The position numbers were made by a program, and so were the translations under genes. Below, in pieces: positions 25,829-34,772 of a stretch of 64,000 nucleotides of DNA (positions are counted from its first letter, which is position 1; each line of letters opens with the position of its first letter). The notes under the pieces were generated by a model. That model was not told the origin of the DNA, did not search any database, and saw nothing but the letters and a program-made list of their open reading frames with translations. This DNA is from Polyangiaceae bacterium (lineage in GTDB: Bacteria > Myxococcota_A > Polyangia > Polyangiales > Polyangiaceae): positions 434,001 through 498,000 of the forward strand of contig JAHBVX010000003.1 in assembly GCA_019637295.1 (NCBI GenBank), in the 5' to 3' direction.

Positions 25829-28800
25829 CGCACCTCCACGCTGGTGGCTCCGGTGCGTCCGAACACCTCGGGCGTGTACATCTCTTCCGCCTTGGTCGGC
25901 GGGACGACGAACTTGCCGGCGGTCGTGGCGCGCGCCAGGTAGCGATAGTGGTACATGCCCTGGGCCATGTCGTCGATGAAGAACAGCACCCGGTCGTCGC
26001 GCAGCTCGCGTCGGTGCCAGCTGGACAGGAAGGCCCGCCCGTGGGCGAGCTCGTCCTCCCACTCGTCCGCGTCGGCGAAGGTGCCCTGACTGGCGACCGC
26101 CAGCCAACTCGCGGTGGTCGAGAGGCGCGCGTCGACGGCCTCGAGACCCGCGGGCAAGGGGTCATCCAGGACTACGAAGCGCCGTGGCCGCGGCGTGACC
26201 ACCACCAGATCCACCAGCACGAGTCCGCCAGCAGCGAGGCGAGACTCGCTGGTCTCCGGCAGCGAGCGCAGCGCGTCGGGCAGTCCCTCGGGCTTGATCT
26301 GACGCAGCGTCTTCTGCACGAAGAACCCCCGCTCCAGCGGCGACGACGGCAGCGTGCGCGGCGCGTACCGGAGACGCGCTTCATAGAACAGGGTTCCATC
26401 GCCCTGTTTCTCGAACACGAGCAGCCCACCCGGCTCACGCGGCAGTCGGCTGGCGCCGATGCGGTGCACCTCTGCCTGCGCGCTCCGCCCCTCGAAGCGA
26501 CGACTCATCAGCTCCGCGCCGGACAGCCACACTCGGGCCAGGTAGCTTGGGCTGACGCTCTCTTGCGCCTTGCGATACTCGTCGAGGGCGAGCAACGCAT
26601 AAGCCGCCTCTTGCGTGGTGCGGAAGCTGCCACCCTGACGCGCACGCAAGATGCCTCGCGCCATGGGCGCCGCCAGGGGATGATCCGGGCGCGCCGCGAG
26701 CAGCGCGCGCAGCCCCATCGCGCTGCTGCGCACGGGTGAGCCCATCAGCACCGCATACGCATCGCCCAGGTTCTCCTTCAGCGTCGCCACGTCCGAGTCC
26801 ACGGCGATCGAGCTCTCGAGCTCCGTGAGCAGGGGCCCCCACGCCTTTTCCCCTTGCTTGCTGACCGCCATGGCGTGGAGCAAGAGCGAGCGTGCGAACG
26901 GCGCGAGGGCGGCGCGTTGATCGTAGAGGCGCTTCATGTGGCCCACGTCTGGCGCGCGGGTCTCGGCCAGTACGTCCACCAAGAAGGCCTGCGTCGAGAG
27001 CGTGACCGGGTCCGTCGATAGCTGCTCGAGGTAGCGACGCACGTAGCTCCGGGCACGCTCGAGCAGCTTCGCAGGCAGCTTCTTGCCGCGCACCTGCGCC
27101 TGGTGGAGCGCGAAGAGCGCGTAGCCGCTGACCCAAGGCGAGCTCTCCTCCGACTCGCTCCACATGCCGAAGCCGCCGTCGCCACGTTGTCGGGCGACGA
27201 GCTCGGCGACGGTCTTGTCCACGATCGCGTTCGTGTCGGCGGGCAGGGCGATCGCGAAGTCCCGGGCCAGGTCGCGCAGCGGAAGCAGCGGCAACAGACG
27301 ACTCGCGAGCTGCTCGGTGCAACCGTACGGGTACTCCACTAGTTGCTCGACGCCTCCCCCGAGCCCAACTAGCGCGGTGGACGCCAGGCTGAGGGACAGC
27401 TCCCCGGTGTCCCGGCGCATGGCGGACAGGTCCCCCAGCTTCTGTGCTTCGGCGCGCTGGGTCTGTCCATACAGCGCGACCGCTTCGAGCACCGTCGGCA
27501 CGCTCACCTCGCGACCCACCTCGACCGCGTCGCGCTCGGGGCCAGCGGCCACGTCGAAGCGCAGCTTGGCCCGGCCAGCCGATCGCGCGCGCAGATCGAA
27601 GCGTACCTCCACGCTGCCGTTCTTGGGCAAGTCGATGGAGCGCGACTTGTCCCCCACCAGCTCGACGCCGCTGACCGTCGCGCTGACCGTCGCCCGGGTC
27701 GCGTCGAGCCCTTTGGAGCTCACGATCACGCCGGCCTGCGCGTCGTCACCCGCGCGCAGGAAGCGCGGCAGGGCCGGACGCGCCATCAGGCGCTGGCTGG
27801 TCACGATCCGCGACTCACCGAAGCCGTAGCGGTCGTCGAGCGTCGCCGCCACCGCCATCACGCGATAGGTGGTGAGGCTGTCCGGCAGGGTGAAGCTGAC
27901 CCGGGCCCTGCCGTTCGACCCGGTCATCACCACCGGGTTCACGTAGGCGCTCTGACGAAAGTCGCGGCGCGCACCTCGCTGCTCACCTCCGCCGCCGCCG
28001 TCTCGGCCCTTGTCTAGGCCCAGGCTACCGGTGAGGGTCTCGAGCCCGAGCCGCGCGAGCGCCTCGCGACTCTCCAGGGTGACCACCGAGAGGGCCCGCG
28101 GCGCGGTGAACACGGGCAGCGGGTCGGGCGTGCGGTAGCCGATCAGCGACAGCACTCCCTCGTCGACGGCGTAGAGCGCGACCTCCGCCGCTTTGGGCTT
28201 GCCTGCCGCATCGCGAACCTCGACGTCGACGCTGACAGCGGCGCCGGGCTTGGTCTCGGCGGCAGACGGCGCGAGCTTCACCGTCAGGCGCCGCGCGCTG
28301 GCGTCGATGGGCAGCTCGACATAACCGAGCCGGTAGTCCGGCGCCCCCACGTCCGCTCCCCCGGCTACCGGCGCTCGGGTGCGACCGCGGGTGACGAGCA
28401 CCGACAGAAACGCGTTGGGCAACAGCTCGTCCGTGATGGGCACCTCGACCACCGGGGTGGCGCCCGTGAGCTTCATCCGCGTAGAGCGATAGACCCCGGC
28501 GCGCTCGACGGTCACCCACGCCTCCGCGTTCGGGAACGGGTTCTTCACGAGCACCCGGGCCGTCTCGCCCACGCTGTAGCTCTTCTTGTTCGGACTCAGC
28601 TCCAGCTTGCGGCGATCGTTCTCGCGCCAGGGCGAGCCGCCGGGGCCGATGCCGTAGAACGACAGCGCCGCGCTGACCGGGTTGTTGCGTTCGTCCTGGG
28701 CGCTGGCGCGCACGAAGTAGGAGCCACCCTCGGTCAGCTGCAGCGTGCAACCCGCAGGCGTGGCCTGGGTCGTCAGCTTACAGCGCGAGACGACGCGATC

Positions 28801-31503
28801 GACGGCGCGGCTCACCGAGCCGACCCGCCCACCGCCTGCGTCCCGGCGCGCGACCGACCACTTTCGCGAGACGAGCTCCACGTCCACGGACTTGCCGGGC
28901 AGCCGAGCGCCGGTGGTGGACAGCGCCACGATCTTGGGTGTCAGGGTGCCCGGCGCGGTCACGAAGTAGTCCGAGAGCTGCTCGATGCCGACGTAGAAGC
29001 TCGCGGGATGCACGACCGCGGAGGTGGAAGACGCCAGCGACTGCCGCGACACGTCCGAGATCTCGCTCTCCGCGGTCACCAGCTCCGGACCTCGTTGCCC
29101 GGGCATGGCCAGAGTGGTCTCGAGCCCGAGCTTGCCCTCCGCGTCGAGCGGCTTCTGCTCGCTGAGCAGCGTGGCGTAGGACAGCGACTCGTGCTCGTCG
29201 TCGTCGTGCAGGAGCGCGCTCGAGGTGACGAAGGCGTCGCTACCCGGTGGCGAGAAGGACGTCGGGGAGCGCGACACGCTCGACCGGGCCTCGGCGCGCG
29301 CCATGGGAGAGCCGAACAGGTAGTCGCCACGGACCAGCCAAGACGCGCGGTCCCCGCGAACATAGCTGGGCCGATCGCTCTCGACGGAGACCTTGAACTC
29401 GGCGGGTCGGTACTCGGCGACCTCGAAGCTCTCGCTCACCCAGCCGATGCCCGGACCTGTGAGCGAGGCGCGCCAGGTCCCGAGAGCGCCAGCCCGAGGC
29501 ACGGTGATGACCGCGTCGAAGGAGCCGAAGCGGCTCGCGCGCACGCTGCGCTTGCCGACTCGCTCGCCCTCGGGCGACTCGAGCGCGAGCTCGAACGTGG
29601 CGCCCGCTGGGATCGCGTTGCCGCTCGCCGTCTCGCGGCGAAGGATGCCCTTGAGCGAGACCTGATCGCCCGGGCGATACAGCCCGCGCTCGGTGAACAA
29701 CAAGCCATAGGTATGGAGCTTGCCGCTGGGATCCACCGGCACGTCCAGCCGCCAGGGCGAGAGGTAGTCGCGCACCGGACGTGCCGTCCAGTCCCCGGCG
29801 TGCTCGGCGATCAAGACGGCGCGAGTGTCACCGGCGTCTTCGTCCAGGTTGGGGGCGAGCTCGGAGCTCGACAGCGAGACGAGCCCGTGGGCGTCGGTCG
29901 TCTTGCGCACGATCCCGCGCGGGCGGTGGAGCTCCACCGTCGCGCCGCTCACCGGCGCCCCGGTCGACAGGCGCGTGACCCAGACCGCTGAGCCATGACG
30001 GCTGATCTTGCCGCTGAGCGCGAGGTCGGTGACTTGAAGCAAGCGAAGGTGTTGGCGGTCGCGCGGCTTGTCCCCATCCCGCTCGCGATGGGTCACCGCG
30101 ATGCCGAGAACTCCGCGACGACTGGCGCCGAGCACCGAAGCGACGTCGACGCGATTTTCGTGCAGCACGTTCGTCGCCGCCTTTGGAGTCACCGCGCGAG
30201 ACCCATGCCACTGCACGAGCTTTGCCAAGCGCCGGCCCGAGTCCAGCTCGGGCAACAGCTCGACGGCCTGAGCTCGGCTGAGCGCTCCCAGGGTCAGCTG
30301 GTACTGGTCGACGTTGACCGAGCCGATGGTGAGCGGAGCGAGACGGCTGGCCTCGAGAGTGTCGCCGCTGACGCCGATCTCCACCGTCGGCCACAGATCG
30401 TCGAAGCGAACTGCCTCCGACCAGCCGCGGGCGAGGCGCTGCCCGTAGCGGTCGCTGAGACCGGGCGCGACGCGCAGCGTGTAGGTCTTGCCCGGCTGAA
30501 ACGGCGCCGCCAGGTCGAGATAGCTGACCAGATCGTCGTCCTCACGCCAGGAGTCCCAGCGGATCGGGACGGCGGGCGCGACGCTGAGCGCGCGCTTCAG
30601 CTCGCGCAGTCGCACAGCGTTGCTGAGCGAGATGCCGATCGAGCCACCGGCTGCGCAGCGACCGCCCGGCGTGTTGCGGTCGCACACGACGCGCTCGACG
30701 GCGAGCGGGCCGTAGGTGCGAAACCGCACGCGCTGGGGGACGTTCGCCGGGAGCGCGCCCTCTTCGCCTCGCAGACCCGCGCCGATCTGCAGCTCGAACT
30801 GCGTGTTCACGGGCAGGGGCGCGCGCGGGACGAGCTCCAGGAGCTTAGTCTGAGCGGGATCCGGCCGCCGCGCCGCGAACCCGATCGCCTCGTCTCGCTG
30901 GGGAGCGGTCTGGACGAGCCGCGTGGCCTGCTCCAGCTGACCGGGGTCGATCGGCTGATTGAAGCGCAAGGTGAGCGTCGTCTTGGGCTCGAGTCCTTCG
31001 GCTCCGTCGAACGGCGAGCTGCGCACGAGCGTGGGCCTCGGCGTCGTGAACGCGAAGCGGTGAGGCTTGCCGAGCACGCTGCCGTCGAGGGCGCGGGTCG
31101 CAGCCGGCACCTCCGCCTCGAAGCGCGTCGCCGCCGGCAAGCGACCGGCGGCCGGCGCGAAGATCAGCGCGTGAGTCCCGACCCATTGCCAGCGACCGGG
31201 GACCTCCGGCGAGAGTCGAATCGGGGCGGGAGCCTCCGCTCCGGCGAGGCCGAGCGCGCGCAGCGGGCGACTGAAGACCACGCTGACGTCGGCGCGGTCG
31301 CCGGCCTCTCCCTGGGGAGAGGCGTGGACCACGGCGAAGGGCGCGGCGTCCGCCGCGTGGTCCGAGCCCCCGCCCGGAGCGAGGGTCCCGGCGGGGGAGA
31401 CCACCGGCATCTGGGCGGCGCCGGGCACGCAGGCAGCGACGGCGACGCAGAGCGCCCAACTCAGGGGGCGCAGGGCTCGGGACAAGGCGAGGAGTCGAGA
31501 CAA
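25825..31503 (-). CDS. Bacterial alpha-2-macroglobulin (YfhM type), thioester-containing lipoprotein
   Basis: 1892 residues from a TTG at 31503, chosen because GGAGGT lies 7 nt upstream and because it places a lipoprotein signal at the N-terminus (AVAAC, Cys25); the longer open frame upstream lacks both. A string of MG-type beta domains is followed by a bait-like region. The thioester motif GCTEQ (Cys1395 to Gln1398) lies in YPYGCTEQLASR, then an alpha/alpha toroid TED domain with HQAQ-type repeats. An intact thioester suggests covalent trapping of attacking proteases in the periplasm. It is coupled to pbpC by a 4-bp overlap. The 163-bp divergent region upstream is shared with a small TPR gene. 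Confidence 0.93.
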   Translation of the reverse strand: MSRLLALSRALRPLSWALCVAVAACVPGAAQMPVVSPAGTLAPGGGSDHAADAAPFAVVHASPQGEAGDRADVSVVFSRPLRALGLAGAEAPAPIRLSPEVPGRWQWVGTHALIFAPAAGRLPAATRFEAEVPAATRALDGSVLGKPHRFAFTTPRPTLVRSSPFDGAEGLEPKTTLTLRFNQPIDPGQLEQATRLVQTAPQRDEAIGFAARRPDPAQTKLLELVPRAPLPVNTQFELQIGAGLRGEEGALPANVPQRVRFRTYGPLAVERVVCDRNTPGGRCAAGGSIGISLSNAVRLRELKRALSVAPAVPIRWDSWREDDDLVSYLDLAAPFQPGKTYTLRVAPGLSDRYGQRLARGWSEAVRFDDLWPTVEIGVSGDTLEASRLAPLTIGSVNVDQYQLTLGALSRAQAVELLPELDSGRRLAKLVQWHGSRAVTPKAATNVLHENRVDVASVLGASRRGVLGIAVTHRERDGDKPRDRQHLRLLQVTDLALSGKISRHGSAVWVTRLSTGAPVSGATVELHRPRGIVRKTTDAHGLVSLSSSELAPNLDEDAGDTRAVLIAEHAGDWTARPVRDYLSPWRLDVPVDPSGKLHTYGLLFTERGLYRPGDQVSLKGILRRETASGNAIPAGATFELALESPEGERVGKRSVRASRFGSFDAVITVPRAGALGTWRASLTGPGIGWVSESFEVAEYRPAEFKVSVESDRPSYVRGDRASWLVRGDYLFGSPMARAEARSSVSRSPTSFSPPGSDAFVTSSALLHDDDEHESLSYATLLSEQKPLDAEGKLGLETTLAMPGQRGPELVTAESEISDVSRQSLASSTSAVVHPASFYVGIEQLSDYFVTAPGTLTPKIVALSTTGARLPGKSVDVELVSRKWSVARRDAGGGRVGSVSRAVDRVVSRCKLTTQATPAGCTLQLTEGGSYFVRASAQDERNNPVSAALSFYGIGPGGSPWRENDRRKLELSPNKKSYSVGETARVLVKNPFPNAEAWVTVERAGVYRSTRMKLTGATPVVEVPITDELLPNAFLSVLVTRGRTRAPVAGGADVGAPDYRLGYVELPIDASARRLTVKLAPSAAETKPGAAVSVDVEVRDAAGKPKAAEVALYAVDEGVLSLIGYRTPDPLPVFTAPRALSVVTLESREALARLGLETLTGSLGLDKGRDGGGGGEQRGARRDFRQSAYVNPVVMTGSNGRARVSFTLPDSLTTYRVMAVAATLDDRYGFGESRIVTSQRLMARPALPRFLRAGDDAQAGVIVSSKGLDATRATVSATVSGVELVGDKSRSIDLPKNGSVEVRFDLRARSAGRAKLRFDVAAGPERDAVEVGREVSVPTVLEAVALYGQTQRAEAQKLGDLSAMRRDTGELSLSLASTALVGLGGGVEQLVEYPYGCTEQLASRLLPLLPLRDLARDFAIALPADTNAIVDKTVAELVARQRGDGGFGMWSESEESSPWVSGYALFALHQAQVRGKKLPAKLLERARSYVRRYLEQLSTDPVTLSTQAFLVDVLAETRAPDVGHMKRLYDQRAALAPFARSLLLHAMAVSKQGEKAWGPLLTELESSIAVDSDVATLKENLGDAYAVLMGSPVRSSAMGLRALLAARPDHPLAAPMARGILRARQGGSFRTTQEAAYALLALDEYRKAQESVSPSYLARVWLSGAELMSRRFEGRSAQAEVHRIGASRLPREPGGLLVFEKQGDGTLFYEARLRYAPRTLPSSPLERGFFVQKTLRQIKPEGLPDALRSLPETSESRLAAGGLVLVDLVVVTPRPRRFVVLDDPLPAGLEAVDARLSTTASWLAVASQGTFADADEWEDELAHGRAFLSSWHRRELRDDRVLFFIDDMAQGMYHYRYLARATTAGKFVVPPTKAEEMYTPEVFGRTGATSVEVR

Positions 31504-31510
31504 TTCGGGG

Positions 31511-31516
31511 ACCTCC
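31511..31516 (-). promoter_or_regulatory. Perfect Shine-Dalgarno GGAGGT deciding a TTG start
   Basis: GGAGGT on the minus strand stands 7 nt before TTG (31503). It is the strongest ribosome binding site in the first half of the window and fixes the start of the alpha-2-macroglobulin gene at a rare codon. Confidence 0.8.
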
Positions 31517-31654
31517 GGGCGGGCAGTCAGCAACGGGCGTGCCGCGACCGCAAGGCGGACAAACAGACCCCTCGGCGATTGCCCGGCGTGGGCGCCGGGA
31601 CACGGCTGAGGCGCCGCGAGCACGACCCCGAAGGGCGCCGCGCCCCCCATTTGG

Positions 31655-31660
31655 TATCCT
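31655..31660 (+). promoter_or_regulatory. TATCCT hexamer, candidate -10 of a leaderless mRNA
   Basis: TATCCT, preceded by TTGG, lies 6 nt before the ATG at 31667. There is no Shine-Dalgarno sequence. Part of the recurrent TAnnnT-N6-start pattern. Confidence 0.45.
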
Positions 31661-31666
31661 GTGGCG

Positions 31667-32413
31667 ATGCCTCGACGCGCCCTGGCCGCCAGCGCCGCGC
31701 TCGCGACGGTGCTCGGCTCGACGCCGGCGCTCGCGACCCCCACCGCGCGCTTCGACGATCCGGTCCAGCGTCCCCTGCCCCCGTCCCCGCCGCCAGCCTC
31801 GAGAGCGCCGGCCCCCACGCCCGCGCCGGCCGAGAGCTGGGCGACGCGCGCCGCGCGGGAGCTCGTCGACCGCGCTGCTCAGGCCAGAAGCGGCGGCGAC
31901 GCTGGCCGCGCGCTGGCATGGCTCACGGAGGCCATCCGCATGGACCCCAGCTACGGCCCGGCCTACTTCGCGCTGGGCTCGCTGCGCGAGGCCTTGGGCG
32001 ACGTGGGCGAAGCCGAGCGCGTGTACGACCTGGCCTTGCGCTTGCCGAGCGCCACGGCGGAAGCGCTGGCGCGTCGCGCCGAGCTGCGCCGAAGGCGCGG
32101 CGACTCCCGGGGCGCGCTGTCCGACCTCGCTGCATCGCTGGAGCGCGCCCCGGACCATGTGGAGCGGCTTCAGACCTTGGCGGGGTGGTACGTGGAGGCC
32201 AGCAACTGGATCGGTGCGCTCTCCAGCCTACGGCGCGTCCTGGTGCTGCTCGAGCAGCGGGACGCCTCGAGCGCAGAGGTCCGCGACGCGCGCACTCGCG
32301 TGCGTGCGTTGATGGTGCTCGCGGCCGAGCTCGATCCCGTTCGCGTCGGTGGTCACGATCATCCGCACTGGGTGAGACGCACCTTCGCGCGGGTTGCGGA
32401 GCGCTCACCCTGA
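31667..32413 (+). CDS. Exported TPR protein
   Basis: 248 residues from the ATG at 31667 (an in-frame GTG lies 6 nt upstream). An N-terminal signal peptide ends at ALATP (about residue 24). A short Pro-rich stretch follows, then three to four TPR hairpins (for example YGPAYFALGSLREALGDVGE). Probably periplasmic, function unknown. It is divergent from the alpha-2-macroglobulin/pbpC operon, so a link to envelope stress is possible but unproven. Its stop codon overlaps the convergent thioesterase gene by 9 bp. Confidence 0.75.
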   Translation: MPRRALAASAALATVLGSTPALATPTARFDDPVQRPLPPSPPPASRAPAPTPAPAESWATRAARELVDRAAQARSGGDAGRALAWLTEAIRMDPSYGPAYFALGSLREALGDVGEAERVYDLALRLPSATAEALARRAELRRRRGDSRGALSDLAASLERAPDHVERLQTLAGWYVEASNWIGALSSLRRVLVLLEQRDASSAEVRDARTRVRALMVLAAELDPVRVGGHDHPHWVRRTFARVAERSP

Positions 32414-32824
32414 GCTGGTGCGCAGGTGCTGCGCGGCGAGTTCGCGCAGGTCCGAGGGCATGTCCGTGCTGGCCAGCGCGTCGAGATCCGTGCACACCAC
32501 CGTGTGCGATATCGTCGCGCACGACTCCCCATCCGAGCGGCGCCGGAAGCCGTACTCGAGGGTCAAGCTGCGGTTGCCGAGACGCGAGACGCCTAGCTCC
32601 ACTCGAGCGGCGTCGCCGTAGCGCAAGGGCGCCACGAACTCGGACGCCAGCGCCACCGCGGGCAACCCCACACGACGCTGCAGGATGAGCCGAGCGTAGC
32701 CACCGTCCAGCGCGCCGCACCACGCCTCCATGGCCTCGTGTGCGTAGCTGAAGAACCACGGAAAGAACAGCAGCCCGGCCGCGTCGACCTCGTGAAACCG
32801 CACCGTGCGTTCGTAGACGAACAT
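32405..32824 (-). CDS. Hotdog-fold acyl-CoA thioesterase (4HBT/YbgC-like)
   Basis: 139 residues from the ATG at 32824, which starts right at the first strand (FVYERTVRFHEVDAAGLLFF); a start further upstream would run into the preceding gene. The DAAG motif with the central helix FFSYAHEAMEAW is typical of 4-hydroxybenzoyl-CoA thioesterase-type hotdog enzymes, with Asp as the expected catalytic residue. It hydrolyses an acyl-CoA or aryl-CoA in the cytoplasm; DHNA-CoA hydrolase is one possibility. It starts 7 nt after the Asp-box gene and is probably co-transcribed with it. Confidence 0.85.
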   Translation of the reverse strand: MFVYERTVRFHEVDAAGLLFFPWFFSYAHEAMEAWCGALDGGYARLILQRRVGLPAVALASEFVAPLRYGDAARVELGVSRLGNRSLTLEYGFRRRSDGESCATISHTVVCTDLDALASTDMPSDLRELAAQHLRTSSG

Positions 32825-32831
32825 CCGTCGC

Positions 32832-34127
32832 TCAGCGGGCGCGCCAGCTGGCGCCAAAGTCGTCCGAGAAGAGCACCGGATACTCGGTGGAGGGCTCCCC
32901 CGCGCCGGTGTAGAGCATGACCCGATCGTCCAGCGGGAGCAGGTGGACGCGCTGGCCGCCGCCGCCCCGCTTGCCAGCGCGGACGCCGTCGAGGGCCACG
33001 TTGTAGGGGGTCCAGCTGCGTCCGTCGTCGCGGCTCGACGTGACCCGCAGGATGCCGTTCATGTTCGTCGCCAGCACGATGGCCCCTTTGACGCGAGCTA
33101 CGTCGAGCGGATAGCGCGGCACGAGCTCGCTGCTACCGAAGCGCGGCAGCTCGAGCGGCCGGCAGCCGGCTCCGTGACTGCACAGCTTGAGTACCACGTC
33201 GCGTCGACCTTTGGCCTTGAGTGCCGCGACCAGCGTCGTGTCGTCACAGGAGGTCGCGAACAGCTCGGCGTCGGCTCGGGCCAGGGGGACGGGCTCCGAG
33301 GCCACGCCGGCACCGTGCGAGGTGACCAGCACGGTGTTCGCCGCGCCGTTGAGCGAGAACGCGAACCAGCGTTCCGGCGAGCCACAGCGCTCGGCGAAAG
33401 CCCGCCCCGCGGAGACCGGGGCCACCGACCACACCGTCCCGCCATCGGTCGAGCTCAGTACGCTCAGGTTGGCGCCCGCGCCGATGGCGACGAACAGGCG
33501 CTTGCCCTGGCGAACCACCGGGCGGTACCAGGCGTGCCAGGCGGGCAGTCCGCGGCCAACGCCGGCGCGAGGCAACTCGACCGGGTGAACCGCTTCTTTC
33601 GCCGTCATGCTCGGTCGCACGAGCACGGTGTATCCGCTGCGCACGAACGGCCACGCTTCCTGAGCCAACTCTGCGACGGGCTTGGTGCTGACCCGGAGCT
33701 GGTCGAGGGTGGGGGCGCGGCGCGCCGCTGGCGTGCCCGGATCAATCGCACCGTACTCGAGGTAGGCCGCCGCCGCGTGGCGATGCGCCCGCTCGATGTC
33801 CACCGAGTCCGTCACCTCGAGCGCGAACTTGGCGCAGCCCTCGAAGGGCTGCTCGTCGGCACGCGCCGCGATCAGCCGGCGCCGAACCAGCGTGCGAAAC
33901 TCCGCTGGGTTGTCGCGCAGCAGCGAGGGCCCCGTCGGCCCCACCATGCACAGACCGTAGTTGGCGACGGCGGCGCCGGCGGAGTGGACGTTCCAGGCGG
34001 CCCGCGCCCGCGGGTGCGCCCACAGCGCGGCGGCGACCAGCACCCCGAGGAGCAAGACCGTGCGCAGCCGAATGGGTGGAAGGGGCAGCGCGTGCGGCGC
34101 GGCCTCGACGCTGGCGGGAGCCGACAT
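32832..34127 (-). CDS. Membrane-anchored Asp-box (BNR) beta-propeller protein
   Basis: 431 residues. A single N-terminal helix (about 22-40) anchors a largely extracytoplasmic protein. Three Asp-box turns are visible (SSTDGGTVW, SSRDDGRSW, SDDFGASW), typical of sialidase-like or Ycf48-like propellers. The region from about 45 to 150 is helical. No sialidase catalytic Arg triad could be identified, so no enzyme activity is assigned. A TACCCT on the minus strand (34143-34138) lies 10 nt before the ATG and may be the promoter -10. The upstream region shared with moaB contains two spaced palindromes. Confidence 0.6.
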   Translation of the reverse strand: MSAPASVEAAPHALPLPPIRLRTVLLLGVLVAAALWAHPRARAAWNVHSAGAAVANYGLCMVGPTGPSLLRDNPAEFRTLVRRRLIAARADEQPFEGCAKFALEVTDSVDIERAHRHAAAAYLEYGAIDPGTPAARRAPTLDQLRVSTKPVAELAQEAWPFVRSGYTVLVRPSMTAKEAVHPVELPRAGVGRGLPAWHAWYRPVVRQGKRLFVAIGAGANLSVLSSTDGGTVWSVAPVSAGRAFAERCGSPERWFAFSLNGAANTVLVTSHGAGVASEPVPLARADAELFATSCDDTTLVAALKAKGRRDVVLKLCSHGAGCRPLELPRFGSSELVPRYPLDVARVKGAIVLATNMNGILRVTSSRDDGRSWTPYNVALDGVRAGKRGGGGQRVHLLPLDDRVMLYTGAGEPSTEYPVLFSDDFGASWRAR

Positions 34128-34175
34128 GGCTCGACGGAGGGTAGGCGTGACCGGGCCCGCTGGCCCAGTTTCGTG

Positions 34176-34185
34176 CTGCCGGCAG
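34176..34185. promoter_or_regulatory. Palindrome CTGCCGGCAG, first of a pair
   Basis: Perfect 10-bp palindrome in the divergent region between the Asp-box gene and moaB. Its centre is 42 bp from that of the similar TTGCCGGCAA palindrome. The spacing is four helical turns, as for a dimeric repressor bound cooperatively. Regulator unknown. Confidence 0.3.
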
Positions 34186-34217
34186 GCCCGCGTCCCGCGC
34201 GCTCGACGCCCCGCCGA

Positions 34218-34227
34218 TTGCCGGCAA
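34218..34227. promoter_or_regulatory. Palindrome TTGCCGGCAA, second of a pair
   Basis: Perfect 10-bp palindrome sharing the TGCCGGCA core with 34176-34185. It sits directly before a TAGTGT hexamer (34228-34233) and 16 nt before the moaB ATG, a position where a bound protein would block transcription. Confidence 0.3.
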
Positions 34228-34243
34228 TAGTGTGCTCCCGAGC

Positions 34244-34768
34244 ATGTCCTCCGCCCAGCACCCGACCCCCGTGAACATCGCCGTGCTCACGGTCAGCGAC
34301 ACGCGCACCCTCGAGACCGACACGAGCGGCGCGCTGGTCCAGCACGAGCTCGCCGCGGCCGGGCACCAGGTACTGACGCGCGAGATCGTCCGCGACGACC
34401 TCTTGGACATCCGCGAGCGCCTCACGGCGTTGGTCGCCGACCCGCGCGTGGATGTCGTGATCGCGACCGGTGGCACCGGTGTCACCGCCCGGGACGTCAC
34501 GCCGGACGCGTTGGCGCCCCTGATCACCAAGCCCATTCCGGGCTTCGGGGAGCTGTTTCGCATGCTGTCCTACGCGGACATCGGAGCGTCCACGATCCAG
34601 TCCCGCGCCGAGGCCGCGCTGTGCCAGACCACCTTGGTCTTCTTGCTGCCCGGTTCCACCGGCGCCGTGCGCTTGGCCCTCGAGAAGATCTTGCTGCCTC
34701 AGCTCGACAGCCGAACCCGACCCTGTAACTTCGTCGAGCTCATGCCGCGCATCCGCCACGACGGCTGA
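34244..34768 (+). CDS. moaB: Molybdopterin adenylyltransferase-like protein MoaB
   Basis: 174 residues from the ATG at 34244 (a GTG at 34232 is also in frame). The MoCF-binding fold is clear: [42 protein letters not shown] and [20 protein letters not shown]. MoaB/Mog proteins adenylate molybdopterin before metal insertion in molybdenum cofactor synthesis. No other moa or moe gene lies in the window. It ends 4 bp from the convergent glycosyltransferase gene. Confidence 0.93.
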   Translation: MSSAQHPTPVNIAVLTVSDTRTLETDTSGALVQHELAAAGHQVLTREIVRDDLLDIRERLTALVADPRVDVVIATGGTGVTARDVTPDALAPLITKPIPGFGELFRMLSYADIGASTIQSRAEAALCQTTLVFLLPGSTGAVRLALEKILLPQLDSRTRPCNFVELMPRIRHDG

Positions 34769-34772
34769 CCAC

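Noticed and set aside
29995-32688. 897-codon plus-strand frame across the alpha-2-macroglobulin start
   Set aside because: Mostly antisense to the macroglobulin; no recognisable domain.
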